Both the position numbers and the translations under genes were made by a program. From the NCBI RefSeq assembly GCF_043290135.1, contig NC_134700.1:160242053-160306052 (forward strand): 64,000 nt of DNA. The letters are read 5' to 3'. The notes under the pieces are model-generated. The model ran no database searches. It saw only the letters and a program-made list of their open reading frames with translations, and was not told the DNA's origin. Shown one piece after another: positions 1 to 19,800 of this stretch. Source of the DNA: Rhipicephalus microplus. Taxonomy: Eukaryota; Arthropoda; Arachnida; Ixodida; Ixodidae. Positions within the stretch are counted from its first letter, which is position 1; the number at the start of each line of letters is the position of its first letter.

Positions 1-102
1 ATCAGAAACTTGCTGGATGGCATGGAAGATGACGCACTGTAGGAGGCGGCCAGCGACAAACTTTCATCTTCAGAAGGCAGTGGTGCTTCGTCTGACGAAT
101 AG
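1..102 (+). pseudogene. Transposase C-terminal tail with an in-frame stop
   Basis: Frame 1 reads LLDGMEDDAL, then TAG at 40-42, then an acidic serine-rich tail (DKLSSSEGSGASSDE) and a second TAG at 100-102. From memory of tick pogo-type transposases, a D-G-x-E-D-D-x-L-W motif near the C-terminus is usual, so the first TAG probably replaces a tryptophan codon. The catalytic DDE part is outside the window. Short and partial, so the family call is tentative. Confidence 0.4.
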
Positions 103-251
103 GAACAGTTGTGATGTTGCTTGAGAGGAGCTTCGACGATCGGGGCGTGGTGCGCCCAATTCGCAAATAATTTTTTTTCTTTCTTTTTCGGTAACTTGAA
201 CTTGGGGAATCAACCTATATTCGCACTAGACCAATAGTCCGGTTTATACGG
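1..251 (+). mobile_element. 3' end of a pogo/CENP-B-like DNA transposon
   Basis: The window opens inside the end of a transposase reading frame (1-102), followed by about 150 bases of 3' non-coding sequence ending in GGTTTATACGG and a TA at 252-253. Read inward, the terminus is CCGTATAAACC. This resembles the CCGTATTTACTCGA terminus of the element at 2881-3858, so both probably belong to the pogo branch of Tc1/mariner, which duplicates TA. The left part lies outside the window. It sits in an RPB1 intron. Confidence 0.5.
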
Positions 252-253
252 TA

Positions 254-662
254 TTTAAAACATTGCATAGTTAGCTCTACAATCATTTCCTTGTTGCCAA
301 AGCTTGTTGGTATTTTACTACTCATAAACTTCACTTTAATTAACTTACATATATAGTCACATTGCACTAAATATACGATAGTCAAAGAAAACTTGGAACA
401 TTAGAACAAGTGCTGATGGTCAAAGTGTTTACGATGATGCCTCAGTACCATGAAGCCGTGAATTTTGTTCAGAACTGAAATTAACTAATTATGCTTAGCT
501 ACTGTCACAACATCTATGCTTCTCATGCTTTTATGTCCCTTTAGCACTTATCAAATGTGTCTAAACTCTGCGGTACACTTTGATTAGCCCAGATTTCTTC
601 TCCCATAATGTAATGCTGCCTGTCCCTTGTTCACATCGTCTTGTGATTCGTATGTTTTGTAG
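254..662 (+). other. RPB1 intron, nothing recognised
   Basis: AT-rich sequence between the transposon end and the RPB1 exon at 663. A pyrimidine-rich stretch and TTTTGTAG directly precede the exon and serve as its acceptor. No other feature seen. Confidence 0.5.
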
Positions 663-9647
<8,985 letters not shown>

Positions 9648-9692
9648 TCTGAATTGCAATTGCGCCAAGTGTATCGTGGCATCTGTACATAC

Positions 9693-9698
9693 AATAAA
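9693..9698 (+). promoter_or_regulatory. POLR2A: Poly(A) signal AATAAA for RPB1
   Basis: AATAAA lies 46 bases after the stop codon, a plausible first signal. A second AATAAA lies at 9834-9839, so two 3' ends are possible. Which is used cannot be read from sequence. Confidence 0.6.
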
Positions 9699-9833
9699 TC
9701 GGCTCACGGCCTTATTCCATTTTTCTATGTTTTTTCTTGCTAAGTAATGTCTAGGTGCTTGACTGGGCAAGGGAAATGCCAGTGCCTTTCCACTGCAAAT
9801 GAATTCATGGAAAGTGTACTCACTAAAGTTTTA

Positions 9834-9839
9834 AATAAA
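9834..9839 (+). promoter_or_regulatory. POLR2A: Second poly(A) signal AATAAA
   Basis: AATAAA followed by a T/G-rich stretch (TATTGTTTTCGG, then ATTTTATGTTTATG) that could act as the downstream element. Better downstream context than the first signal. Confidence 0.5.
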
Positions 9840-10313
9840 TATTGTTTTCGGAACTGCTTGCATTTTATGTTTATGTATATGTGCATTGTTGTCATTTATT
9901 TCCGATGACATGCAAATGCACATCACTCTGGTTTGCTAAACCAAGAAATCTCGTACTGCTGTGGTTCCTGCTGGCCCACGGGCACCTTGATTGTGGCAGT
10001 GGGTAGAAATGGCACTCAAATCCGGTGCATTAGACATCTTTTGTGTTTCTGCAAAGTTTGTTGATGACAGAGTTTGTAGACGTATAAAAATGTCAGCATT
10101 CAAATCAGTGGCATCGCCCGGTGCAGCAGTGATCAACCAGACAAGTGCAAAATTAATGCTGCTGTTACCAAGTGTATTCAACTTTCTTATTGGTTTGAAC
10201 AATCAGCATTGACGTAGTTGCAAAAGTTTTCATTTCAAAGGGCTTTTTTGCTTTTTTACGTGAGCATTCATGGAAGCACGAAAAATGTCTAAAACATATC
10301 AGAATGTCGCAAC
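9840..10313. other. Intergenic, nothing recognised
   Basis: Start of the ~7-kb spacer between the RPB1 and NUP62 3' ends. Several short open frames, none resembling a known protein. Confidence 0.45.
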
Positions 10314-11725
10314 TAGGCTTGTGCAAATATTCAAACGAATAGTTGAGTATTCAAATTTGCTTCAATTCGAATTTAAATTATTGAATATTTTCGAAGTATT
10401 CACAATGCCCCGCCGTGGTGGTCTAGTGGCTGAGGTACTCGGCTGCTGACCCACAGGTCGCGGGTTCAAATCGCGGCTGCGGCGGCTGCATTTCCGATGG
10501 AGGCGGAAATGTAGGCCCGTGTGCTCAGATTTGGGTGCACGTTAGAGAACCCCAGGTGGTCGAAATTTCCGGAGCCCTCCACTACGGCGTCTCTCATAAT
10601 CATATGGTGGTATTGGGACGTTAAACCCTACAAGTCAATCAATCAATCGAAGTATTCACAATGAACGAATAGTTACATAATAATCCGCAAGTAACTGCTT
10701 GTAAAGGTGGTTTCACTGCAATGTAGGTCCGCTAAACCGCGAAAGCACCTATCTAAAAAAATTTCGCTTTGCCGCGAAGCCACCTTTCAAATTTAAAGGG
10801 ACCCTGCAACACTTACTGAGCATGGTCAGAAAACGCTGCCGATCGATAGTCGAGGCTACCAAAAAGACGCGAGGCAAATATTATAGTGCAGCTCATGGCC
10901 TGTAATTCACAATAAATTTTTAAAACTAAAAATTGCTTTCCTTCCTCGGCAAATGACACTGCAAGCTCAAAAGTCAGTTGTCCCAGCCGAAAAGAAATAT
11001 ACGGCTCTGGTCACAGCTATCGGCTGAATCGAGCATGGCGTGCTCGTCATTATCGGGGTCGCAGCTGGAGGTCACCCCTTGTTCATGAGTATGTGCGCGA
11101 TCGCACTGAAAAGTCGCGTATTAGAAGAAAAAAAAGTAGAGGTGCTCAAGGTCACAAGGCGTGTGTGAGGTATTTTCTTTCGCCATGCCATTGCTCCCTG
11201 CTTGGCTTCCAGCTGTTTCGTTGGCACGAGAAGAGAGAATGCAATTGCAGCCTGCGACAAATTTTTGGATCTCCGCTTGTACTGGACTGATTCTAGAAAC
11301 TTTGCGGCAGTAAATTTGTGAGGCAACAAGCATGTTTACTGGCTCCGTGGCTACTTGAAAAAGTGTTGCAGGGCCCCTTTATAGGAACATGTTACCCTCA
11401 AATCATTTCATTTTATTAAGCTTGTTATGATGGCTTATATGCTCCAAGTATAATAAATTTTAAAATGTTAAGTATCTTACAGGTTATCGCTCACATCCTA
11501 TCCAAACTACTACTCAAGGTTGTTTCGACTTCCTTCAACGGAAAAGAAAGGCATTGGCATTGAGCTTTTGTTTCAATTCAAAAGAAATATTGTGCAGGTT
11601 AGTTAGGTCATGATAAATGTTCCCTTTTTTTATAAGTCATACATACTATTCGAATTTGATTCGAAATTATTCCATAAAAATCACTATTCGCTTCAAACCT
11701 AAAATTTACTATTTGCACAAGCCTA
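10314..11725. mobile_element. hAT-like non-autonomous element, copy 2 (1,412 bp with SINE)
   Basis: Ends TAGGCTTGTGCAAATA and the inverse of TAGGCTTGTGCAAATA, flanked by the perfect 8-base duplication GTCGCAAC (10,306-10,313 and 11,726-11,733). Co-linear with copy 1 at 6498-7692, including the inner repeat unit (10,791-11,385). A SINE is inserted at 10,408-10,646. Non-coding. Confidence 0.88.
10408..10646 (+). mobile_element. Ruka-type tRNA-derived SINE, inside hAT-like copy 2
   Basis: The head CCCCGCCGTGGTGGTCTAGTG contains a pol III A box (TAGTGGCTGAGGTACTCGG) and a B box (GGGTTCAAATC). The body has GGTGCACGTTAGAGAACCCC and GGACGTTAAACCC, and the tail is repeats of AATC. It is flanked by an exact 17-base duplication TCGAAGTATTCACAATG (10,391-10,407 and 10,647-10,663), proof of retrotransposition into the hAT-like element. 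Confidence 0.93.
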
Positions 11726-13863
11726 GTCGCAACCCTCGTTGGGTCAGCTGGTCTTACTGTAAAGGAATTGTGTGTACAGGAATACTGGATGTGCTTAACT
11801 ATCTTATGTTTCCAGCTTTCGTTCAGCCTTCTTATAAATGTCCTGCAAGCTACCCTCTGTAATGTGGTGGCATCCTGCATTAAGTGCAGAAGCACTTGCT
11901 TACCACCCTTCCATTTTCAACACCATGTCTCATTTTCCTTTTCCCATTACTCTGCAAACAGTTGTAGCATGCCTGGAAGGAAGGAACACAGCACTTAGTT
12001 CCCAACTAGTGTTATTAGTGGCAAGCATGCACTCTGAACTTCACATAAGGTGTGTTATTCAAATTCGCTTGCTATTCATCATGTCGATTGGCAGCTAGAG
12101 TAAAATGGAAAGCCTTTATGGTCTCTCAAATGATGTGATGTCTGTTGGTGTCTTACAACAGATATCGCTAACTTATTTGTGGTTTCTGTTGTAGGACACT
12201 GATGGACATTGAATGATCGATGAAAAAAAAACAGTAGTGTTCTTTTGTACTCGCGTTTCTGCCACAGCAATCTGGGCTTCAGAAGTCAACATTCTTAAAT
12301 GTAATAGGGTTCTTTGAGGAGCTCCTTCAAGTAAATGAGGGATCCTTGTCAAAATATGGTGCCATAACAGCCAGAAATCACCTCCAATGATGAGCCGGTT
12401 GTGATACCTTTATTCTTTGCTCCATAGAATATCATCGATGTGCACCCACTAAGGACATGCACGCAAAATACTTTTTTCAGATGGGCTGCAAGATACTGAC
12501 ATCACAAACCTGACCACCATCACCACCACCACTTGCAAGATTATCATCTTTGAAATTTACTTGTCACATTAGTCGAGTCGCTATGTTGCTTGACTACCGA
12601 AACACGTGCCGCGGGGTCAAATCCCAGATGCGGTAGCCACATTATCGATAAAGACAAAAATGCATGAAGCCTGTGTAAATAAATATAGGTGGATGTTAAA
12701 AGAACCTCAGGTGGTTGCCATTTCTGAAGCTCTCCACTATGGCATCTTTCATAATTACGTGTATCATGGTATGAAATGCTAAACACCCAGGATTATGATT
12801 AATTACAAGTGAATTTCGAGAAAATGAGCTCATTAATAAATTTCTCTCCTACAATACCAGGAACTGCTTAGTCCACGACTTGTTGCACCTAGCCCAGCTG
12901 GAGGCATCGGTGGCAGCTGCCAATGTTAGGTTTAACTGAATACACACTGTGCCACGGATGGATTTCTTGTTTTTTTGTTGATGAAAAGTGATCTATCATC
13001 TACACGTACTGGTTGATCATATCTGAAAATCGAGTCTGTCGTGGTTCATCTGAATAGCACCAACCACAGTTCAGGCGGCACATGCGGAACTAAGTGAATT
13101 TTTTCACATTTTCCAATGCTTATCCATGAAGCTCGTCTTAAAAGATCTTCAGCATCGTCAATTAGTAACAACAGATCCAGCATGTGTTCTATATACATTT
13201 ATAGAACAATACCAAAAGGTGGATGTCTTGATTCGAATTCATCCTTGGAGAGTCGCAAGAAGAGAAGCACAAAAAAAAAACGGGGTGGCACGCTTCTAAC
13301 AAGCAATTCTTTGGAAATAATAGTATATAATTATTTGAGACATCAAGTAACTGTAGCAGACACTAAAAAGTTATAAGCATATAGCATTTTACCTTGTGCA
13401 TTATTTTGTTGAATGCTGAAACTGTTGGGCAATGCGGTTCGGGCCAACGGCAATATTATTTGCTTGTGCCCAGTAACGATAAATTTGTGCAAGTAAGCTT
13501 CACTGCAATGCAGTTGTGCAAAATGGTGAAAACTTGCGAAAAAAAAAAGAAGACTTCGTTATGTGGTGAAGCATTCAATTGGTGCCCGTTCCTTATCAAA
13601 AAGAGAACCTCCACTAGGGTCTCTCAGTTGAAAACGCGCTTTATACACAACAATGACGAAAAATAAATATTATAGGTAAGCTTTTATGCATCGCACGCAT
13701 TCTTAGAGAAATATATCAGTAATTTCCCACTTAAACGCTCTACAAAATGTAAAACTTTTGCATCAGCTTCAAGTAGCGTTAGTGTGTTAGGTTATTAGTA
13801 CTGCCACGGCCCTGGTACTATTCATTTAACAGCCTCGTGATCAACTTCAAGTTGAACATAGTA
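11726..13863. other. Intergenic; one degenerate SINE, otherwise nothing
   Basis: No gene supported. The only recognised item is a decayed Ruka-like SINE at about 12,565-12,800 (separate entry). The remainder is AT-rich with random short frames. Confidence 0.45.
12565..12800 (+). mobile_element. Degenerate Ruka-like SINE
   Basis: Shows, in the same order as the intact copies, a B-box-like GGGGTCAAATCCC, the phrase AACCTCAGGTGGTTGCCATTT (intact copies: AACCCCAGGTGGTCGAAATTT), then CTCTCCACTATGGCATCTTTC and ATAATTACGTGTATCATGG. Many substitutions and small deletions mark it as old. No clear target duplication seen. Confidence 0.65.
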
Positions 13864-14926
13864 CAGTAGACTCGGTAAACGGAGATCTCCTCAGTGGAAC
13901 CGCTGCCGTAATGTAACAACAGCCCCGAGTATGACTGGTCTTGTGCTTTAGTTTGGCTCTCCTATTCAACTCTCTGTAAATGGAGCTCCTCGTAATGTAA
14001 CATATTGTACTGGTATCTTCGGATTGCGTTTAAGGGGGGACCTGGCAACGGGAATTGTAAATTTGGTCAAAATGTTCAATTTATCCATTTACCTTTTTTT
14101 CTGCCATTCTGAGACCATGTTTTATATCATGGTGAAACAGTAGACCAAGATAAGTAGTAGAAGTTCAGAAAAAAGGCATTTTACTGGTGGGCTGTCGTCA
14201 GAAGCTATGATAAAATCAGGCTTGAAAAAATGCAAATTTGCAGCTTTCCTTTGGCACAGAGCCACAATATTGGCATCATCGTAAAGGGGACAGATGGGAG
14301 CTCAAGATAGCCATAAAGCTGTATTTCTGAAATAAAAAATAAAACCAGCTCCCTTCTGGGTTTCCTTTTTTTTTTTTTCAGATTCTAGCTCCAATTTCTT
14401 CAAGCTCAATTTTCTCAGCGTTCATTTTTTTTTAGCAGTGGCTGTCGGGCATCCCTAAGCCATTTCACAACAAATAAGGATATAGCCATTCTGCTTCCTG
14501 CACTTAGATCCTGAGACATTGGCACTGCTGTAAAGCTCTCCATATTTGTGTGCACATCATACAGATTTTTAAAAACAGATATTTGTTAAAGCTGACAGTA
14601 AGACAACATGCCCAGGTCATCTTAAAAATTTTTCCTGCGCTTATTTTAATACTAAATAAGAAACCAATAGCATTACGGCACATAATAGGCCCTTGCAAAT
14701 ATCCTTATATAAAAATATTGACAAACTTATGTCTAATTAATTTTGGGATGTCAATGAGAGTCTATCAAGTGTTGCAACTCAAAAACTATATATTAGATAG
14801 CTCAAAAACGAATTCAGTTGTGATATAAGCATAAGATATAACATCTGCATGTCAAATTTCATCACTTTATCTCCATATATAAAAAAAGCTTTCATTGCCA
14901 CGTCTACCCTTAATAGGAGTCTACTG
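13864..14926. mobile_element. Tigger-like MITE (about 190 bp) split by a TTAA element
   Basis: Termini CAGTAGACTC and GAGTCTACTG with TA outside on both sides (13,862-13,863 and 14,927-14,928). Subtracting the insertion at 14,034-14,909 leaves about 190 bases. The CAGT start and TA duplication fit the pogo/Tigger group. Only ten base pairs of terminal repeat are perfect. Confidence 0.65.
14034..14909. mobile_element. piggyBac-like MITE flanked by TTAA (876 bp)
   Basis: Flanked on both sides by TTAA (14,030-14,033 and 14,910-14,913). The termini GGGGGGACCTGGCAACG and the inverse of GGGTAGACGTGGCAATG form an inverted repeat with a few mismatches. A TTAA duplication with G/C-triplet ends is characteristic of piggyBac. 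There is no coding potential. It lies inside the TA-flanked element at 13,864-14,926. Confidence 0.7.
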
Positions 14927-15135
14927 TATCTATTATCAATTAATTAGACATGAGAATGTTTACAAAGGCCCATACTGTGCCATAATGCTATTGGTTTATT
15001 TTTCAGCATTAAAATAAGCACAGAAAAAATTGAAATGTCCTGGGCATGTTGTAATACTATCAACTTTTACAAAAATTAAGTTATAAATATCTGTATGATG
15101 TGCACACAAATATGGACAGCTTTAGACTGCAGAGT
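14505..15135. repeat. Imperfect inverted repeat, arms ~200-240 bp
   Basis: The left arm (about 14,505-14,745) and right arm (about 14,934-15,135) are reverse complements with indels. Matching landmarks are CCATATTTGTGTGCACATCA, ACAACATGCCCAGG and CCAATAGCATTA. The left arm belongs to the TTAA element at 14,034-14,909. The right arm lies outside it and is a partial copy of the same repeat in reverse. A transcript could fold into a long hairpin. Confidence 0.7.
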
Positions 15136-15475
15136 CGACATAACATAATTTTTATTAATAGTTAATTAAAAGTCCTATGCTATGTTACCTCCAGCACCTA
15201 ATATTACTGTACACTATCTAAACAAAGAGGCAAATTTAAAATATTTATCCTAAAGCATAGCTGTCGACTCGCACCAGTTGCGTTCACCAAGCGTATGAGT
15301 ATGAGGACTCCTAGAAGCAAGCTGGACATGCCACGTAGACTTATTGTTGTGTATATGTGTGGTGCCGAGAGTGGTTGGGGTCTATCAATCAAGCTGACGC
15401 TATGCGGTGAGTGATGCAAACACTTCATTACTTTTGTAGGAAGTTTCTTGCCTTTTGCCGCTCTCTAGAATTCTA
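15136..15475. other. Intergenic, nothing recognised
   Basis: AT-rich, no gene or mobile element supported. Confidence 0.4.
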
Positions 15476-15766
15476 GATCGTGACTCGGGAGATGAATTGC
15501 AGCACATGATTACTGAACTGGCCACGGAATGCAAAAGAGTAGGTCTGAAAATTGATATGCACAAAACTAAGTATGTGCAGCAGTCTTGGCAGAAAACCGC
15601 ACTTTGTGATAGGTGGAGACGCTGGAAGTTGTAAAGGAATATGTCTACTTAGGAAAGGTAGTAACCACAGAGCCAAACTATGAGAGTGAAATAACTAGAA
15701 GAATAAGGATGGGGTGGATCACATTCAGCAAACATTCTCAAATCATGAATAGTAATCTGCTACTAA

Positions 15767-16214
<448 letters not shown>

Positions 16215-16759
16215 GACTAACCCTCAAGAGGAAAGTACCTATATAACAGCTACACTGCACCTTGCCGGTAGTTACCTACAGAGCAGAAACCTGGAGGCTT
16301 GCAAAGAGGGTTCAGCTTAAATTGAGGATAACACAGCGCGCGATGGAAATCAAAACGATAGGTGTAACCTTAAAAGACAAGAAGAGAGCCGAGTGGATTA
16401 GGGAACAAACCCGGGTTGAAATCAAGAAGAAGAAATGGACATGGGCCGGGCATGTAGCACGTAGGTAAGATAATTGCTGGTCATTAAGGGTAACTGACTG
16501 GATTCCCAGAGAAGGCAAAGTGATGAAGGGGAGACAGAAAGTCAGGTGGGCCGATGAGACTAAAAAGTTTGCAGCTATAATGTGCCAGTAGAAAGTATAA
16601 GACCGGGTTGGTTGGCAGATTATGGGGAAGGCCTTTGCCCTGCAGTGGGCGTAGTCAGGCTGATGATGATGACTGTATTCATGTTTTGCGGTGTTACATC
16701 AAAGTGCGATAAACTTGAATGTGTGTTAGAGTTCACACTGACATCAATGATGAAAACAG

Positions 16760-16765
16760 TTTATT
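16760..16765 (-). promoter_or_regulatory. NUP62: Poly(A) signal of NUP62
   Basis: TTTATT on the + strand is AATAAA on the minus strand, 38 bases after the NUP62 stop codon. It is the only such signal close to the stop. Confidence 0.75.
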
Positions 16766-16802
16766 AACACAGAAATGAAGAGGCTAGTGGGTTGCCTGGG
16801 TG

Positions 16803-16879
16803 TCAGCGCTTCAGCAGCGGGTCAGCTCTCTGCTGCTGGCAGGCACGCTCCAACTCTTGCAACTTCTGCTGCAACACAC
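16803..16879 (-). CDS. NUP62: NUP62 last coding exon
   Basis: Acceptor CGTGCTGCAG. The first two bases complete a GGT codon. Reads VLQQKLQELERACQQQ then RADPLLKR and TGA (16,805-16,803). A final heptad-like helix, matching the Nup62 end where vertebrates have LLQRKVEEV. Confidence 0.9.
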
Positions 16880-19800
16880 CTGCAGCACGAAGAACAGCTT
16901 TAAGATTACTGTGCTCATGTCAAGTGGAGTAGTCATCGATCAAGACCCATAAATTAATTTCTCAAATGAACTTCAAGACAACTCTAAATCCATCGATACA
17001 TTCAGTAAGACGCACTCTACAGCTGCGTACAAAGCAGGCCAGTAGCCAGGAATTTTTCCTGGTAGAGGCCCACTTGCTGAAGACCTTGACTATTTTAGAG
17101 AAACACACCTTTTCATTACTTATTTTCGGTGAAACAATGCTCCCTGTTAGAATTCCGGAAAGGGTGCAGGCCCCTAAGAAACCCCCATAGACCACAGCAA
17201 CTACAGTGCTGCCTACCCTTCTAAACGAACTCGAACTGAGAGACAGCAGTTTACTCACAATGCCTAAAAATTTAATTTCATGTATGGCTTCCTTGAACGT
17301 TCTGTTTTCCCCTGTAAAAACGGCATCTTGAGTGCTTTTCATGTTTCTGGAATTGGCATTGCAAGTTCAAATTTATGCCTACAACCAAAGCTCTTTTTGT
17401 ACAGCCCATTGCAGCCAACACGACGGGGTGAGTCGAGTTGTAGATATTGTAGCTCTTACGCAACTGTACTCACCATAATTGGCACAGTAATTTTTTGTTT
17501 GTTATAAGCAAACTAATGCGATGCAATAAACCAAATCTCAAATCTTAAAACTAATTGCTAGTCAGTATAGCAGCCCTGTCACAGTAGTCAAACTTGTGGC
17601 AGACCCAGGATTGGATTAGAGTGACTGAGATGTAGTATGTTACTGAAGAGAGATGGTTAAACAATAAATTCGGTATGATCTATTTAGTTTTCTCTTAACC
17701 CGGGCTTTGCGCAATTCACCCGAGCACATCAAATGCAATTTTCTTATAAGCTTTGTATGCATTATTAAAATTACGAAGTTGTGTGCATCAAAACTACAAT
17801 ATGATCATAAGGCATGCCTCAGTGCGGGACTGCAAAGTAAAGTAAACTTCCTGGGGTTCTTAAAAGTGCTCCTGTAACTGAGTACAAGGCCTTTTTGGAT
17901 TTCACCCGTATCAAAATGCTCCCATCACAGCACATGAATTCGGTTTTTCCCCCCTGGTTTCGCTAGAACCTTTCACATATACTAAAACACATTAATTTCT
18001 TTAGTGTTTTATTGAAGCAATGCCAATAAATAAGACTGATGTGGAAAAAAAAACAACAGTGCCATGCATCAGAAGACTCATGCAAAAGAACATACTTTCC
18101 ACAAGTAAGCCAAACTGTCTGGGCACATTTACACACACGCACAAATGACACACGAATGAGAAAAAAATCTTTACCCTTTCTGGACACGAAAAATAGTGTA
18201 AGCTAACGTTAAAACCAACGGCACTGCAGCATAGGAAAAAAAAATGGTGCTTCGTGTTGTGACAGATGGGACATTCATGCTTCCATGTCTCACCTGAGTT
18301 GTGCTGCACCCACATAAGTGCGTCCATGTGAGAGTTCAGCACTTTTGAGATTTGCTGCAGCTGCAAGCGAGGAAAGGCACAAAAGTTGATGGCACGTCAC
18401 GAGCTATAGTAAATCAGTTGGGACATACAAAGCACAGTCTTTCAGAAGTTGATGGAGCACACCAGCATTAATCTGTACCTGGTTTCGGTCCAGGTTTTTC
18501 AAAGGGTAAGTGTGAAATCGTTGCGCCAGTACATCTCGTTTGTATAAAAATGTGCTTTACGATAAAACCATGTCGACAAGCTTTTGCTCAGTATTTTTTT
18601 TTTTTCAGTTGTTACACTTGGAATGAGTACCACTCACCTCAGGGTCCTGTATGCTTTCCTTTACCAGCTTTATGTTTGTCACATTTTCTTTTCAAGCTGT
18701 TAAGCCTAAACACTGCCACGGTAGTACCTACGTCAACGTTTCTAGACTAAGTAAGTTGCAAAACTGAGCAATGTTGCGCGGCGCCGCCGCTGCCAGCGAC
18801 AAATATGGCGCTGCTGTCGCATCCAGATTCACTCACTGCATGCTCGCTCACAGAACACCTAGCTCGCTCGTGTCACTCCCGTAACCTCCATCGCTGTGCA
18901 TGTTGCAGTGCGTCGATATCTGTGGAGGCTTCTTTCTGCGTTAAAATTTTTGTGCTTCAGAGCACCCTGTTCTGCTTTGTATGTGTTGCATGTTTTCATC
19001 ATGCCCGGATGTTGCGTTCTCAGCTGTAGAGTAGCTACAGGAAATAAGAGACACCACGACATTTCTTTTGTGCCCACGTGTACCTGAGCAGCGAGAGGTA
19101 TGAGACCACGCTATTCCTCGTGCAGATAAGAAACTGCCTCAGCACCTCACGTGTGTGTGATATGCACTTTCATGAGAAGGACATCCTGAAGACTTTCACT
19201 CACGTCATATGGTAAAACGGTACAAATCGCAAGAGAAAAGTGGGACCTCGTCGAAGGATGCGTTCCACAAATATTCCCGAATTTGCCCGCTTACTTTTGT
19301 CGCGGGGCCCGCGACAAAGAAGCGAAAGCTGCCCGATAGTAGTGGGGTATTTTCCGGAATAGCATCGGCAAAAAAGAATAGACTATCTCCAAGCACTGAG
19401 CTCGAATACAGTGAAATAAGTCTCAACATGCCGTCATCTAGTGGCGTCATTTCACTTCAAGACATAGAAAACGTTATTTTGAATGCTGGCGGAAAGTTGT
19501 TGAGAATGGCGAGACAAGACGTCTTGTGGTGTTTCTAGGGCTCAAAGAAAAAAAAGAGCGCTATTCGTGGAGAAATGCGTTGTCGTTGCAGAAGACATGA
19601 CAGTCACCATTAGCAGCCGTCACCATCACTTAGCCAATTGATTGATGATTGATTGATATGTGGGGTTTAACGTCCCAAAACCACTATATGATTATGAGAG
19701 ACGCCGTAGTGGAGGGCTCTGGAAATTTAGACCACCTGGGGTTCTTTAACGTGCACCCAAATATGAGCACATGGGCCTACAACATTTCCGCCTCCATCGA

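Noticed and set aside
10408..10500. A tRNA gene (A and B boxes at 10,425-10,480; also 26,183 and 38,680)
   Set aside because: Each is the head of a dispersed SINE with tail and target duplication or shared body. No closed acceptor stem or anticodon arm of a real tRNA.
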